Source: Nostoc sp. C052 (GTDB taxonomy: Bacteria; Cyanobacteriota; Cyanobacteriia; Cyanobacteriales; Nostocaceae). From it: DNA of 64,000 nucleotides. A program made the translations under genes and the position numbers. The stretch spans positions 2,046,001 to 2,110,000 of the forward strand of contig NZ_CP040272.1 in assembly GCF_013393905.1 (NCBI RefSeq). The letters are read 5' to 3'. Positions 1-10,000 of the stretch are shown piece by piece (position 1 is the stretch's first letter; each line of letters begins with the position of its first letter). The notes under the pieces are model-generated. The model saw nothing but the letters and a program-made list of their open reading frames with translations, had not been told where the DNA came from and searched no databases.

Positions 1-147
1 CATCTTGTACAATCATCATGAGTCACCTCATTAACGGGGTTGAACAAAAGGCGATCGCATTTCTCTTGGCGGAGGGCGATCGCCTTTTTGAGTACATCAA
101 TATATTAGTAACTTCAGTAGCTAAAATCAACAAGTATGTTTAAAACT

Positions 148-441
148 TTAATTTGTCACTTCGACTGTGCTTAAAAAATTGCTTACTGATATTTCTAATG
201 CTGTACAAATAGCCTCTAATACTTTTAAAGAGACGCTTTCAGACTCACCGTACTCTAGTTTTTTTAAATTTTGATGCGAACACTCACCGCCTCTGGCAGC
301 AATTTCATCAGCCAGCTTCTGACGTGATTTTTTTCCACGTAGTCGCTTTAAAACTGTTCCTCTATCTTTATTCCAGGCTACAGATACAACGTCCTCAATG
401 TAAATATAAATTCTGGTTTTTTTTTCACCTTTGTTGGACAT
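148..441 (-). CDS. Xre/Cro-type helix-turn-helix regulator
   Basis: Small 97-aa protein. Residues about 25-90 read as a Cro/CI-type HTH: a RxKLADEIAA helix, a SHQNLKKLEYGE recognition segment, then a LKVLEAICTALEIS helix. This is the usual layout of Xre-family DNA-binding proteins. The N-terminal 20 residues are basic and unusual. It is divergent from the type I restriction operon that starts at 998, with one hypothetical gene between, so it could control that operon or a neighbouring cargo gene; this is inference from position only. No effector domain is visible. Confidence 0.75.
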   Translation of the reverse strand: MSNKGEKKTRIYIYIEDVVSVAWNKDRGTVLKRLRGKKSRQKLADEIAARGGECSHQNLKKLEYGESESVSLKVLEAICTALEISVSNFLSTVEVTN

Positions 442-563
442 ATAATAGCTACAGCAGTAAACAAAACATAAATTTTTGAGCTACTACAGTTTACAAACTA
501 TAACGATTTATAGTGAAAGAGAGTCTCCTTGAGAAAAACTGACGCTCAAGTACCAAAAGTCAT

Positions 564-887
564 TTAGTTTTCATTCTTATCAACAGCAGTCCAAACTTGC
601 GGATTTTGCGTTGCTGTGGATAAAAATGCGATCGCAAAGTTGAGATTTTGATTCCAAGCCATTAGTATCTTTAGCGGCGTTTTGCCGTGCGGGTCAATGA
701 TTATAAACTTGTCATGCTCATCTAGCAGAATATAATTGATGGCGCGATCGCTTATCAGATCGAAATAGCTATAGCCATCCTCATCTTTGCCAGCCTTGCC
801 GCTAGTGGCATAGAAGGATTTTTCCAAAGCGTTAATAATTTGATTCTGCTTGAGGCTTTCTTTTAGCTGCTCAATTTCCTGTTGCAA
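564..887 (-). CDS. Hypothetical 107-aa protein
   Basis: I do not recognise this family. The protein begins with a short coiled-coil-like segment rich in E, Q and K (about residues 1-25). A mixed region follows with a FIIIDPHGKTP motif and a hydrophobic C-terminal stretch, NLNFAIAFLS. It contains one HIP1 octamer, so it is probably resident DNA. It lies between the Xre gene and hsdM, on the opposite strand to hsdM. The reading frame is uninterrupted and the composition is protein-like, but function is unknown. Confidence 0.5.
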   Translation of the reverse strand: MQQEIEQLKESLKQNQIINALEKSFYATSGKAGKDEDGYSYFDLISDRAINYILLDEHDKFIIIDPHGKTPLKILMAWNQNLNFAIAFLSTATQNPQVWTAVDKNEN

Positions 888-997
888 TGTGGTCTAGGAC
901 TTACGCACTGTACAAACGAATCATCTTGTGTGTTAATCTTACGTTGCTTAGATACCACTTCTTGGCGGTGCTAGCGATCGCCCAGTACGAGAGATAA

Positions 998-2611
998 ATG
1001 ACGAACGGACTGAACGGACAAAAGAAAAAATTAGAAACTCAGCTTTGGAATATTGCCGACTCGCTTCGGGGCAAGATGGATGCTGATGAGTTTCGGGATT
1101 ATTGCTTAGGGTTTATTTTCTATAAGTACCTCTCTGAGCGTCAGCATCTTTATGCCAATGAAGTGTTAGCGGAGGATGGCATTGACTTTCTGAAGATTGA
1201 TGAATCCTCGGAAGAGGGACAAGAATATTTAGAGGCAATTAAAGAAGAGTCGATCGCAACGCTCGGTTATTTTCTCAAGCCGTCGGAGTTGTTTAGTTCT
1301 TTGGCAGAGCGGGCATTAGGGGCAAAAAAAGCCCATGAAGAAAATCTGGGGGATGAGGATTTTGAGTCGTCAAATTTTATTTTGGATGATCTCGCCCAGG
1401 TGCTTAACAGTATTGAACGCTCCACAATGGGCAAGGAAAGTGAGGAAGATTTTGATCATTTATTTGAGGATCTGGATCTGAATTCGACGAAGTTGGGGCG
1501 GACTCCGAAGGCGAAGAATGCTTTAATTGCCAAGATTTTAGTGCATCTGGATAAGATTGATTTTCGGTTGGGAGACACCGAGAACGATGTTCTGGGGGAT
1601 GCCTATGAGTATTTGATTGGGCAGTTTGCTAGTGGTGCGGGGAAAAAGGCAGGGGAGTTTTACACGCCGCAGCAGGTGTCTAAAGTATTGGCGAAGATTG
1701 TGACGACGGGAAAGGAGCGGCTGAAGTCAGTTTATGACCCGACTTGTGGTTCGGGTTCGTTGCTGCTGCGGGTGGCGCGGCAGGTGGAATCAGTCGGGGA
1801 TTTTTACGGGCAAGAAATGAACCGCACGACTTACAACCTGGCGCGGATGAACATGATTTTGCATGGGGTGCATTATCGAAATTTTGATCTGCGCCAGGAG
1901 GATACGTTAGAGAACCCCCAGCATGAGGGAATGCGGTTTGAGGCGGTAGTGGCAAATCCGCCGTTTTCAGCCAAGTGGAGTGCCAATAAGATATTTGAGT
2001 CAGATGATCGCTTTAGTCAGTATGGTGCGTTGGCTCCAGCGTCTAAAGCTGATTTTGCGTTTGTACAGCACATGCTTCATCACCTGGATGAGAACGGCAT
2101 TATGGCGGTGGTGTTGCCTCACGGGGTTTTGTTTCGAGGGGGGACAGAGGGGCGTATTCGTAAGTATCTAATCAAGGAAAGGAATTGGTTAGATGCAGTG
2201 ATTGGGTTGCCTGCCAATATTTTTTATGGCACCATTATCCCCACTTGTATTCTAGTGTTTAAGAAGTGCCGGGAAAATCCTGGAGATATTTTGTTCATTG
2301 ACGCTAGTGCCTATTTCGAGAAGGCAACGAATCAAAATCTTTTACGGGATCAGGATGTTGACAAAATTATTTCCACCTATCGCCAAAGGTTAAAGGAGGA
2401 AAAATATAGTTATCGCGCACCTTTAGCGGAGATTAAGGAGAATAATTTTAATCTCAATATTCCGCGCTATGTGGATACGTTTGAGGAGGAAGAAGCGATT
2501 GATTTAGATGCAGTAGTGCGTGAGCTAAGGAAAGTTGATCAGGATATGCAAGAAACCGATCACCTCATTCGTAGTTTCTGTAATGAGTTGGGGATTGAGG
2601 CACCACTATGA
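998..2611 (+). CDS. hsdM: Type I restriction-modification DNA methyltransferase subunit (HsdM)
   Basis: 537-aa N6-adenine methyltransferase of a type I R-M system. The N-terminal helical domain (about 1-160) begins LETQLWNIADSLRGKMDA, typical of the HsdM_N family. The SAM-binding motif DPTCGSGSLLL lies near residue 247 and the catalytic motif IV NPPF near residue 321. Length and motif order fit an intact subunit. The stop overlaps the hsdS start in ATGA, so the two are translationally coupled. In the complex two HsdM and one HsdS methylate host DNA, and HsdR adds cleavage of unmodified DNA. Confidence 0.95.
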   Translation: MTNGLNGQKKKLETQLWNIADSLRGKMDADEFRDYCLGFIFYKYLSERQHLYANEVLAEDGIDFLKIDESSEEGQEYLEAIKEESIATLGYFLKPSELFSSLAERALGAKKAHEENLGDEDFESSNFILDDLAQVLNSIERSTMGKESEEDFDHLFEDLDLNSTKLGRTPKAKNALIAKILVHLDKIDFRLGDTENDVLGDAYEYLIGQFASGAGKKAGEFYTPQQVSKVLAKIVTTGKERLKSVYDPTCGSGSLLLRVARQVESVGDFYGQEMNRTTYNLARMNMILHGVHYRNFDLRQEDTLENPQHEGMRFEAVVANPPFSAKWSANKIFESDDRFSQYGALAPASKADFAFVQHMLHHLDENGIMAVVLPHGVLFRGGTEGRIRKYLIKERNWLDAVIGLPANIFYGTIIPTCILVFKKCRENPGDILFIDASAYFEKATNQNLLRDQDVDKIISTYRQRLKEEKYSYRAPLAEIKENNFNLNIPRYVDTFEEEEAIDLDAVVRELRKVDQDMQETDHLIRSFCNELGIEAPL

Positions 2612-3843
2612 CTAAGAAGACAAAAAATAAAGTTCCTGAACTTCGGTTTCCTGAGTTTCATGGGGATTGGGAAACAGACAGAGTTGACCATTTCTTAGTT
2701 CGCTACGTTAATCCTGTTAAAGTTGAACCTGAAATAATATATAAAGAAATTGGAATCAGGTCACATGGCAAAGGTATCTTTCATAAAGATCCTGTAACAA
2801 GTGAGGCGTTAGGAAATAAGAGAGTTTTTTGGGTTCATCCAGAAGCTTTCACTGTTAATATTGTTTTTGCATGGGAGCAAGCTGTTGCTCTAACCAGTAG
2901 CCATGAACAGGGTTATATTGCTTCTCATCGTTTTTTGATGTTCCGACCAAGAGACAATAGAGCCGATCTAAAATTTGTACTGCTTTTTTTCTTGAGAAAA
3001 CGCGGCAAGCACTTGCTTGAGTTAGCATCACCAGGAGGAGCAGGTAGAAACAAAACTCTTGGACAAGAGAGCTTTGCTGAATTAGAGATAACTCTCCCCA
3101 AAAAAGAAGAACAAGAAAAGATTGCTAGTTTTTTGGGGGCAGTGGATACGCGCCTAAACCAACTCCGCCGCAAACGGGAACTCCTGCAAACCTATAAACG
3201 CGGCGTAATACAAAAACTATTCACTCACAAAATTGGCTTGAGGAAAAAGAAGAAAACGCCAGAAGTTAGATTTCCAGAGTTTTCTGGTAATTGGGAACCA
3301 AGAAAATTTAGTGAATTTATCCTCAAAAAAGATGTTACTGCTTCTGATGATATCCCCTTGTTTAGTTTGACCATTGAAAATGGCATTACAGAAAAAACAG
3401 AAAGATATGAAAGAAGTTTTCTCGTAAAAGATGTAGAAGAAGCATATAAATTAGTAGAGTCCAATGATTTTGTTTATAATCCAATGAATCTTAGATTTGG
3501 AGCTTTAGCAAGACATGGAAGGAACTATTCTGTTAAAGTTTCAAAATATTATGATATATTTTCATTAGATAAGACTATCAACTTACTTTTTATTGAGTTT
3601 TTCCTGAAAAGTCACAACTCAATTAAATACTATAATCAGATGGCAGAAGGTTCGCTTCTTGAAAAAAAACGCCTTCATTTTTCAAAGTTTTTGGAATTTA
3701 TTTTTTTACTTCCTTCATTAAAAGAACAAGAAAAAATAGCCAATTTCCTAACCGCAATCGATCACAAAATTGAAACTCTCACCCGTCAAATCGAGCAAAC
3801 CGAAAAATTCAAAAAAGGCTTACTCCAAAAAATGTTTGTTTAA
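2608..3843 (+). CDS. hsdS: Type I restriction-modification specificity subunit (HsdS)
   Basis: 411-aa specificity subunit. It has two half-repeats, each starting with a (V/T)PE(L/V)RFPEF box (residues about 9 and 219) and each ending in a coiled-coil segment that starts LPKKEEQEKIASFL or LPSLKEQEKIANFL. This is the classic two-TRD/two-spacer layout, so the target is expected to be bipartite. The start overlaps hsdM by four bases. The TRDs are much more AT-rich than hsdM, which is usual for exchangeable recognition domains. The recognised DNA sequence cannot be predicted from reading alone. Confidence 0.93.
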   Translation: MTKKTKNKVPELRFPEFHGDWETDRVDHFLVRYVNPVKVEPEIIYKEIGIRSHGKGIFHKDPVTSEALGNKRVFWVHPEAFTVNIVFAWEQAVALTSSHEQGYIASHRFLMFRPRDNRADLKFVLLFFLRKRGKHLLELASPGGAGRNKTLGQESFAELEITLPKKEEQEKIASFLGAVDTRLNQLRRKRELLQTYKRGVIQKLFTHKIGLRKKKKTPEVRFPEFSGNWEPRKFSEFILKKDVTASDDIPLFSLTIENGITEKTERYERSFLVKDVEEAYKLVESNDFVYNPMNLRFGALARHGRNYSVKVSKYYDIFSLDKTINLLFIEFFLKSHNSIKYYNQMAEGSLLEKKRLHFSKFLEFIFLLPSLKEQEKIANFLTAIDHKIETLTRQIEQTEKFKKGLLQKMFV

Positions 3844-3897
3844 TTGGATGTTTGGGGAATATTAGAAACAGAGTAAAGAGCCATCTGGTAAACGTCT

Positions 3898-6801
3898 ATG
3901 CCCCAATCCGAAGCCGAACTAGAACAAGAGCTGATCGATCGCCTAACTGGACTAGGTTACGAATTCGTCACCCTTCGCAATACTGAAGATTTCAAAGCCA
4001 ACCTGAAAGCCCAATTGGAAAAACATAATAAAGCCCAACTAGAAAAGCATAATAAAACCCAGTTTAGTGACGAAGAATTTAAGCAAATCCTCAACTACCT
4101 CGACAAAGGCAACGTCTTTGATCGCGCCAAACGCCTGCGCGAAAACATGAAACTCAACTGCGACGACAGTACCACCTTTCACATTAATTTGCTCAACACT
4201 GAACACTGGTGTCAAAACCAATACCAAGTTACGAACCAGATCAGCCAGCAAGGCAAATACGAAAACCGCTATGACGTAACCCTGCTAATTAATGGTTTGC
4301 CCCTCGTCCAAATTGAACTAAAACGCCGAGGGTTGGGACTTAAAGAAGCCTTCAACCAAATCAACCGCTACCAGCGCCACTCCTACGATGCAGACAATGG
4401 GCTATTCCAGTACGTCCAAATATTCGTTATCTCAAACGGTGTCGATACCCGCTACTACGCCAACAACCGCAAACAAGAATATAAACAAACCTTCTTCTGG
4501 GCAAACCAAGACAACACCCTGATTACCCAACTCGAAGACTTTGCCGATAGCTTTTTGGAGAAATGCCACGTCTCCAAAATGATCTGTAAATACATTGTCC
4601 AGCACGAATCCGATAAAGTGCTGATGGTGCTACGCCCCTATCAATACTACGCAGTAGAAGCCATAATCAAGCGAGTGAAGGATACCGATAAAAACGGCTA
4701 TATCTGGCATACCACTGGATCAGGCAAAACCCTCACCAGTTTCAAAGCTGCCCAAATCCTCACCCAACTCCCTAAAGTGCATAAAGTGGTGTTTGTGGTC
4801 GATCGCGCTGACCTCGACTACCAAACCAGCAAAGAATTTAATCATTTTAGCGAGGGATGCGTAGACACCACCGATAGCACCAAAGAACTCGTTAACCAAA
4901 TGGCTGGAGATAGTCGCCTGATCGTCACCACGATTCAGAAACTCAACCGTGCGATAAAATCCCAACGACATGAAGCCGCAATGGAGAGCTTGAAAGATAA
5001 GCGCATTGTGTTCATTTTTGATGAATGCCACCGTTCTCAATTTGGCGAAACCCATAAAAATATCGTCAAATTCTTTACCCAAGCCCAGATGTTCGGCTTT
5101 ACCGGGACTCCCATCTTTGCCGATAACGCTGCCAGTAATCAACACGGTAAACGCACCACCAAAGACCTATTCCACGAATGTCTGCATAAATATGTGATCA
5201 CTAATGCGATCGCTGATGAAAACGTTCTTAAATTTTCCGTCGAGTATTGGGGCAAAATCAAACCCAAAGACGGCACGCTGATCACAGAGCCAAAATTAGA
5301 CCGAGAATTCTTTGAAAATCCCGACCGAATTTCTCTAATTGTCGATTGGATTATTGCCAACCATAACCGTAAAACCCACGGTAGAAAATTCTCGGCCATG
5401 CTCTGCGCCAGCAGCGTAGACACCCTAATTACCTATTACGACACGTTCAAAAACAAACAAAAACAGGGATTACATGACCTACGAGTGATCACGATTTTTA
5501 CCCCTGGCTATAACGAAGAAGACCAAGACGCAAACGGCTTAATTGGAGAACCTGATTTTAATATCAGCGCAGATACAAGCAACCGTAGCCATAGCCGCGA
5601 CAAACTGAATCAATTTATCGCGGACTATAACCAGATGTACCAAACCCAACATTCCGCCAAAGATAGTCAGGCTTTCTATGCCTACTATAAAGACATCGCC
5701 AAGCGGATGAAAGACCGCGATCGAGAAAACTTTCAGGATCAGGAACGAGCCGATATTCTGTTAGTCGTCAATATGTTTCTCACGGGTTTTGATGTCAAAA
5801 AGCTCAATACGCTTTACGTTGACAAAAATCTGAAGTATCACGGATTAATTCAAGCATACTCCCGCACTAATCGCATTTTAGGCGAACTGAAATCCCAAGG
5901 GAATATCGTCTCTTTCCGTAACCTCAAAGAGAATACTGATCAAGCCGTTGCCCTCTTTTCCGACACCAACGCAAGCGAAGAAATTTTCATTGAACCCTAC
6001 GAATACTACACTGAAAAATTCAATGAAGGTGTGCAAGAACTGAGAGCGATCGCCACTATCCCTAACGATGTCAATAAGCTTATTAGTGAAGAAGACCAAG
6101 TTAAGTTCGTTAAAGCCTTTCGTAATCTTATCCGTTTACAGAATGTAAGTAAATCATTTACTGAATTTAGTTTTTCCGACTTGAATCTGGATGAACAAAC
6201 CTTTGAAGATTACAAAAGCAAATATCTGGATATCTATGATAGAACGCGATCCAAACCCGATGAAGAGAGAGAATCTTTGGTTGAGGAAGTCGATTTTGAA
6301 CTGGAACTGATCCAGCGAGACGAAATTAACGTCTCCTATATTCTCAAGCTGCTGGCTAACCTCCAGCGAGACATCAAGGATGATGCTACCCAGGAAGATT
6401 ACCAAAATCAGAAAGCGTCTATCCTTGAGCTAATCGGGAAAGAAGTCCAACTACGCAGCAAGCGGGATCTGCTTGAGAAATTTATCGAAGAGCGGCTACC
6501 CACCCTCGAACCCGAAGAAAAAGTCGAAACCGTCTTTCAAGACTTCTGGACTCAAGAACGTGTTGAAGCGATTCAGCAACTCTGCCTAGAGGAGAACCTC
6601 AAGATTGAAGCCGTTAATCAAATGATTGCTGACTACAAATTCTCTGGGAAAGAACCATTAAGGGAAACCGTGTTGAGTGCTTGCAACGAAAAACCGAAAT
6701 TATTAGAGCGTAAAAAAATCTTTGCGCGAGTCGTATCAAAATTACTCGACATCATCAACAAATTTGATGACGCTCTTGGTGAGCTTGGGGAGGAAGAATA
6801 A
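3898..6801 (+). CDS. hsdR: Type I restriction endonuclease/translocase subunit (HsdR)
   Basis: 967-aa motor and nuclease subunit. The N-terminal RecB-like nuclease shows YDVTLLINGLPLVQIELKRR (catalytic D and E-x-K, near residue 137). The SF2 helicase motor has Walker A TGSGKT near residue 273 and the DECH box near residue 375. Helicase motif VI appears as LIQAYSRTNRIL. Length is normal for the family. It begins 54 bases after hsdS in the same direction and completes the hsdMSR operon. The only oddity is an 8-residue tandem duplication (KAQLEKHN) at residues 37-52. Confidence 0.95.
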   Translation: MPQSEAELEQELIDRLTGLGYEFVTLRNTEDFKANLKAQLEKHNKAQLEKHNKTQFSDEEFKQILNYLDKGNVFDRAKRLRENMKLNCDDSTTFHINLLNTEHWCQNQYQVTNQISQQGKYENRYDVTLLINGLPLVQIELKRRGLGLKEAFNQINRYQRHSYDADNGLFQYVQIFVISNGVDTRYYANNRKQEYKQTFFWANQDNTLITQLEDFADSFLEKCHVSKMICKYIVQHESDKVLMVLRPYQYYAVEAIIKRVKDTDKNGYIWHTTGSGKTLTSFKAAQILTQLPKVHKVVFVVDRADLDYQTSKEFNHFSEGCVDTTDSTKELVNQMAGDSRLIVTTIQKLNRAIKSQRHEAAMESLKDKRIVFIFDECHRSQFGETHKNIVKFFTQAQMFGFTGTPIFADNAASNQHGKRTTKDLFHECLHKYVITNAIADENVLKFSVEYWGKIKPKDGTLITEPKLDREFFENPDRISLIVDWIIANHNRKTHGRKFSAMLCASSVDTLITYYDTFKNKQKQGLHDLRVITIFTPGYNEEDQDANGLIGEPDFNISADTSNRSHSRDKLNQFIADYNQMYQTQHSAKDSQAFYAYYKDIAKRMKDRDRENFQDQERADILLVVNMFLTGFDVKKLNTLYVDKNLKYHGLIQAYSRTNRILGELKSQGNIVSFRNLKENTDQAVALFSDTNASEEIFIEPYEYYTEKFNEGVQELRAIATIPNDVNKLISEEDQVKFVKAFRNLIRLQNVSKSFTEFSFSDLNLDEQTFEDYKSKYLDIYDRTRSKPDEERESLVEEVDFELELIQRDEINVSYILKLLANLQRDIKDDATQEDYQNQKASILELIGKEVQLRSKRDLLEKFIEERLPTLEPEEKVETVFQDFWTQERVEAIQQLCLEENLKIEAVNQMIADYKFSGKEPLRETVLSACNEKPKLLERKKIFARVVSKLLDIINKFDDALGELGEEE
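4006..4053 (+). repeat. Tandem 24-bp duplication inside hsdR
   Basis: Two adjacent 24-base units (4006-4029 and 4030-4053) differ at only three positions and encode KAQLEKHN twice. The frame is kept. It lies in the N-terminal region ahead of the nuclease fold, so it probably lengthens a helix without breaking the enzyme. Confidence 0.85.
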
Positions 6802-7038
6802 AACAGTTCTTAAAGCAGGCGATCGTCAGATCAGTATTGATACTTGGACTGATATCAATTCTCCAAAATAAGGCAACAGAGATAAATCACAAAAGTGCTG
6901 CTGCATCTAAGTTTTTTAAGTGCGTTAGCGGAGCTGCGTTAGCCCATTGCTAAATGCGATCGCCTAGCATTTTTACGGAATTTAGGCTAAAAAGCTTGTA
7001 TTATCTCAAATAAGCTTCCACACCCCAAACAGCCGGCT

Positions 7039-10000
7039 ATGGAATTAAATCTCCGCTTCCCAGAGAATCATCAAGTCATTGTAACATTTGATGGGCAAGA
7101 CACTGAGAGGCTGGATTTTGCCTCACCGTTGAATGCAGCAGACAGAGAGGATATTCGCTGGTACTTAGAAACCTATGCGGCTCATTACACTACGGATGTA
7201 GACGATAAACGGGCGGAAGGGATAGCAAAAAAATTCCGGCAATGGGGCGAAGATTTATTTAATGCGGTTTTTCAACATCGGGCTGCTCAACGGCTGTTTA
7301 ATTATTTTCAAGATGAAAATCAACCAGGACGCTTATTAACAATCAGCGCTAGTCATCCAGCAATTTTATCATTGCCTTGGGAATTGTTATGCGACCCAGA
7401 AGGCACTTATTTATTTCACGAAAATCCCCGCATTTCGATTCGTCGCCGCTTGGCTGGTGCGGGGGGTGGACGCAGACCGTTTAAAGTGCAAGTCAAAGAC
7501 CGATTGCGGTTATTGTTTGTCATCAGTCGTCCCAGTGATGCGGGATTTATTGACCCCCGTGGTGAAGCAATGGCAGTTTTGAACGCCATTCAACAAGCAG
7601 CAGCCGGACGGGTTGAGGTAGAATTTTTGCGTCCAGCCACCTTGGATAATTTAGTAGCGCGGCTAGAAGACTCGCGCAAACCCCCTGTTGATATTGTGCA
7701 TTTTGACGGTCATGGGGTATTTGATTTAGATGGGCGTTTCCAAGAACAGGCTAAACATAGCGACCCGGTGGGACTAACTAAAGGCGGGAACGAGAACAGT
7801 GGCAATATCGGTTATTTGTTATTTGAGGATAAAGAAGGAAAAAAAGCCCTGATTACTGCCGAAACCTTGGGTGATATGCTGAATCGGCAAAAAGTGGGGT
7901 TAATTGTTTTGTCTGCCTGTCAGTCGGCGGCGATGGGTGGGGAAGATGGAGAAGATGCAATGGGTAGTGTCGCCGCTAGGTTAACCCATGCAGGTATTCC
8001 CACAGTCTTGGCAATGACTCATTCGGTATTAGTGACAACAACCCAACAACTATTTGCTAAATTTTATCAGGGTTTAGTATCTGGTGCTGGTATGGGTGAA
8101 GCATTAGATAATGCGCGGCGAGACTTGTATCTCAACCAACAACGGGGAGAACGGCAACGGGGTGAGGAACGAGTACAGTTAAAATTGCAAGATTGGTTTT
8201 TACCTGCTTTGTATCAAGCATCTGGTGATACCCCATTATTGCAGCCAGACTTGAACAACCAAGAAAGCGGCGAGTCACCAAAATGGGGAAACTTGCCAGA
8301 TTTACAAGAAGCTGGATTTTTCGGTCGTAGCCGGGAATTGTGGCAGATAGAACGCTGGTTTGTGCAGGGAACGCGCCGCCTCACAGTATCGGGTTTTGGT
8401 GGACAAGGAAAAACCTATCTTGTCCAGGAAGCAGGACGCTGGTTACACCGCACGGGGATGTTTGATAAAGTTTGTTTTGTGGATTATGCTGCCTTTGGTG
8501 GTGTGGATGCTGTAGGCTGGGCAGTTAGCACCTTGGGGACAGTGTTAGACGAGAGTTTAATTGATGGGGCGGCGGCAACTCAGGCGTTGCGTAAGCAAGC
8601 CACATTGCTGATTTTAGATAACTTAGAAACCTTGCCAGCAGAAACCCTACGGGAACTGTTAACCGTGGCAAAACAGTGGTCTGAGGTTGGGGAATGTCAG
8701 GTATTACTCACCACTCGCACACCAGATTTTCACCATCCCGATTATCCCACACAAGGCAGTCGCAAACATATCTCCTTACCTTTGCGAGGTTTGGGACAAG
8801 AAGATGCCCTAGCGTATTTCCAGAGTTTGATTAAATTGACGCTAGCACCTCTATTTGACCCACCTAAACGGGGCGTGTTATTGGAATTATTTAAACTGGT
8901 GGATTTTCATCCCCTGTCCATTGGTTTGTTGGCGAAACAGTTGGAAAATCGCCGTCCGGCAGAGTTGGGACAACGCTTAGAAACCTTGATTGCCCAAACA
9001 CCAGATAATCCCCTGTTGGCATCGTTGAATTTATCTTTGGAACGGTTGGATGCTGAAGCAATGCAGTTGTTGCCTCGCTTGGGCGTGTTTCAAGGCGGGA
9101 CGTTAGAAATTCACTTGTTGAAAATTACAGAAATTTCTCAGTCACAGTGGCAAACTTTGCGCCCAGCTTTAGAAGCCACTGGTTTAATTCAAGTTAATCA
9201 GCCTTTTCTCAAATTTCACCCCACCTTAGCCCCTGCCTTGTGGCCGCGCTTATCCCCAGAAGCACAGATACAACTGTTTGCCCGTTATCAACAGCAGTAT
9301 TATCAACTTTCTCGCTATTTGTATTTTGAAGATAGCAAAAGTCCTCATGCAGTTCGTGCCATTGCCCAACAGGAATTACCGAATTTACTTTATGCAGTTG
9401 ATGGCGCGTTGAATGCAGGTGTAAAATGGGCAGTAGACTTTGCTGACAAAGTAAACAGATTTCTCGGCTACTTTGGACTTCACCGCGATCGCACTAGACT
9501 AAATCAACGGATTGCTCAGTTGACTGGGGAAGTAGGTTCCGATACATGGTATCTCAGCCGTAAGAGTTCAGGCGAGCAATTATTTAATGCAGGTCGCTAT
9601 CAACAAGCCGCGCAGGTGTTTAATGAAATACTGACAGCGTTGGGTGAACAACCAATTTATCAACGTTGTGTTACTTTGGGTTGGCTGGGGCGGTGCTTGA
9701 GGTTGCAAGGACAAACAGCACAAGCAGCAGAAATTTACCGTCAGGGGTTAGCAGTGGCGCAGCAGTTGGAACAGTCTGATGATGTCAAGACACTGATGGG
9801 AACGTTGCAGACTGAATTGGGAGATGCGCTGACGGATATGGGAGATTATGGTGAGGCACGCATTGCTCATGAAGCAGGATTAGTTATTTATAAAGAAATT
9901 GGCAACCTTAGTGGGGCTGCGGTATTAAATGGACAACTCGGCAAGTTAGCCCTGCTGCAAGGCAACCTCTCAGAAGCAGAACAGCGTTACCGTGAAGTAC

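Noticed and set aside
6..30. TGTACA near the left edge as the missing V-K right terminus
   Set aside because: Following bases ATCATCATGAG do not match GTGAC-n-AATT and no V-K TnsB sites follow; a six-base match is expected by chance.
896..920. TTACGCACTGTACA resembling the V-K left terminus TTAGTCACTGTACA
   Set aside because: No GACA-n-TGTC sites precede it, and GGACTTACGCACTG is a string I recall as common in Nostoc-type genomes.
1680..1955. Minus-strand frame inside hsdM
   Set aside because: Antisense shadow of the conserved methyltransferase gene, with Pro/Ala-rich low-quality composition.
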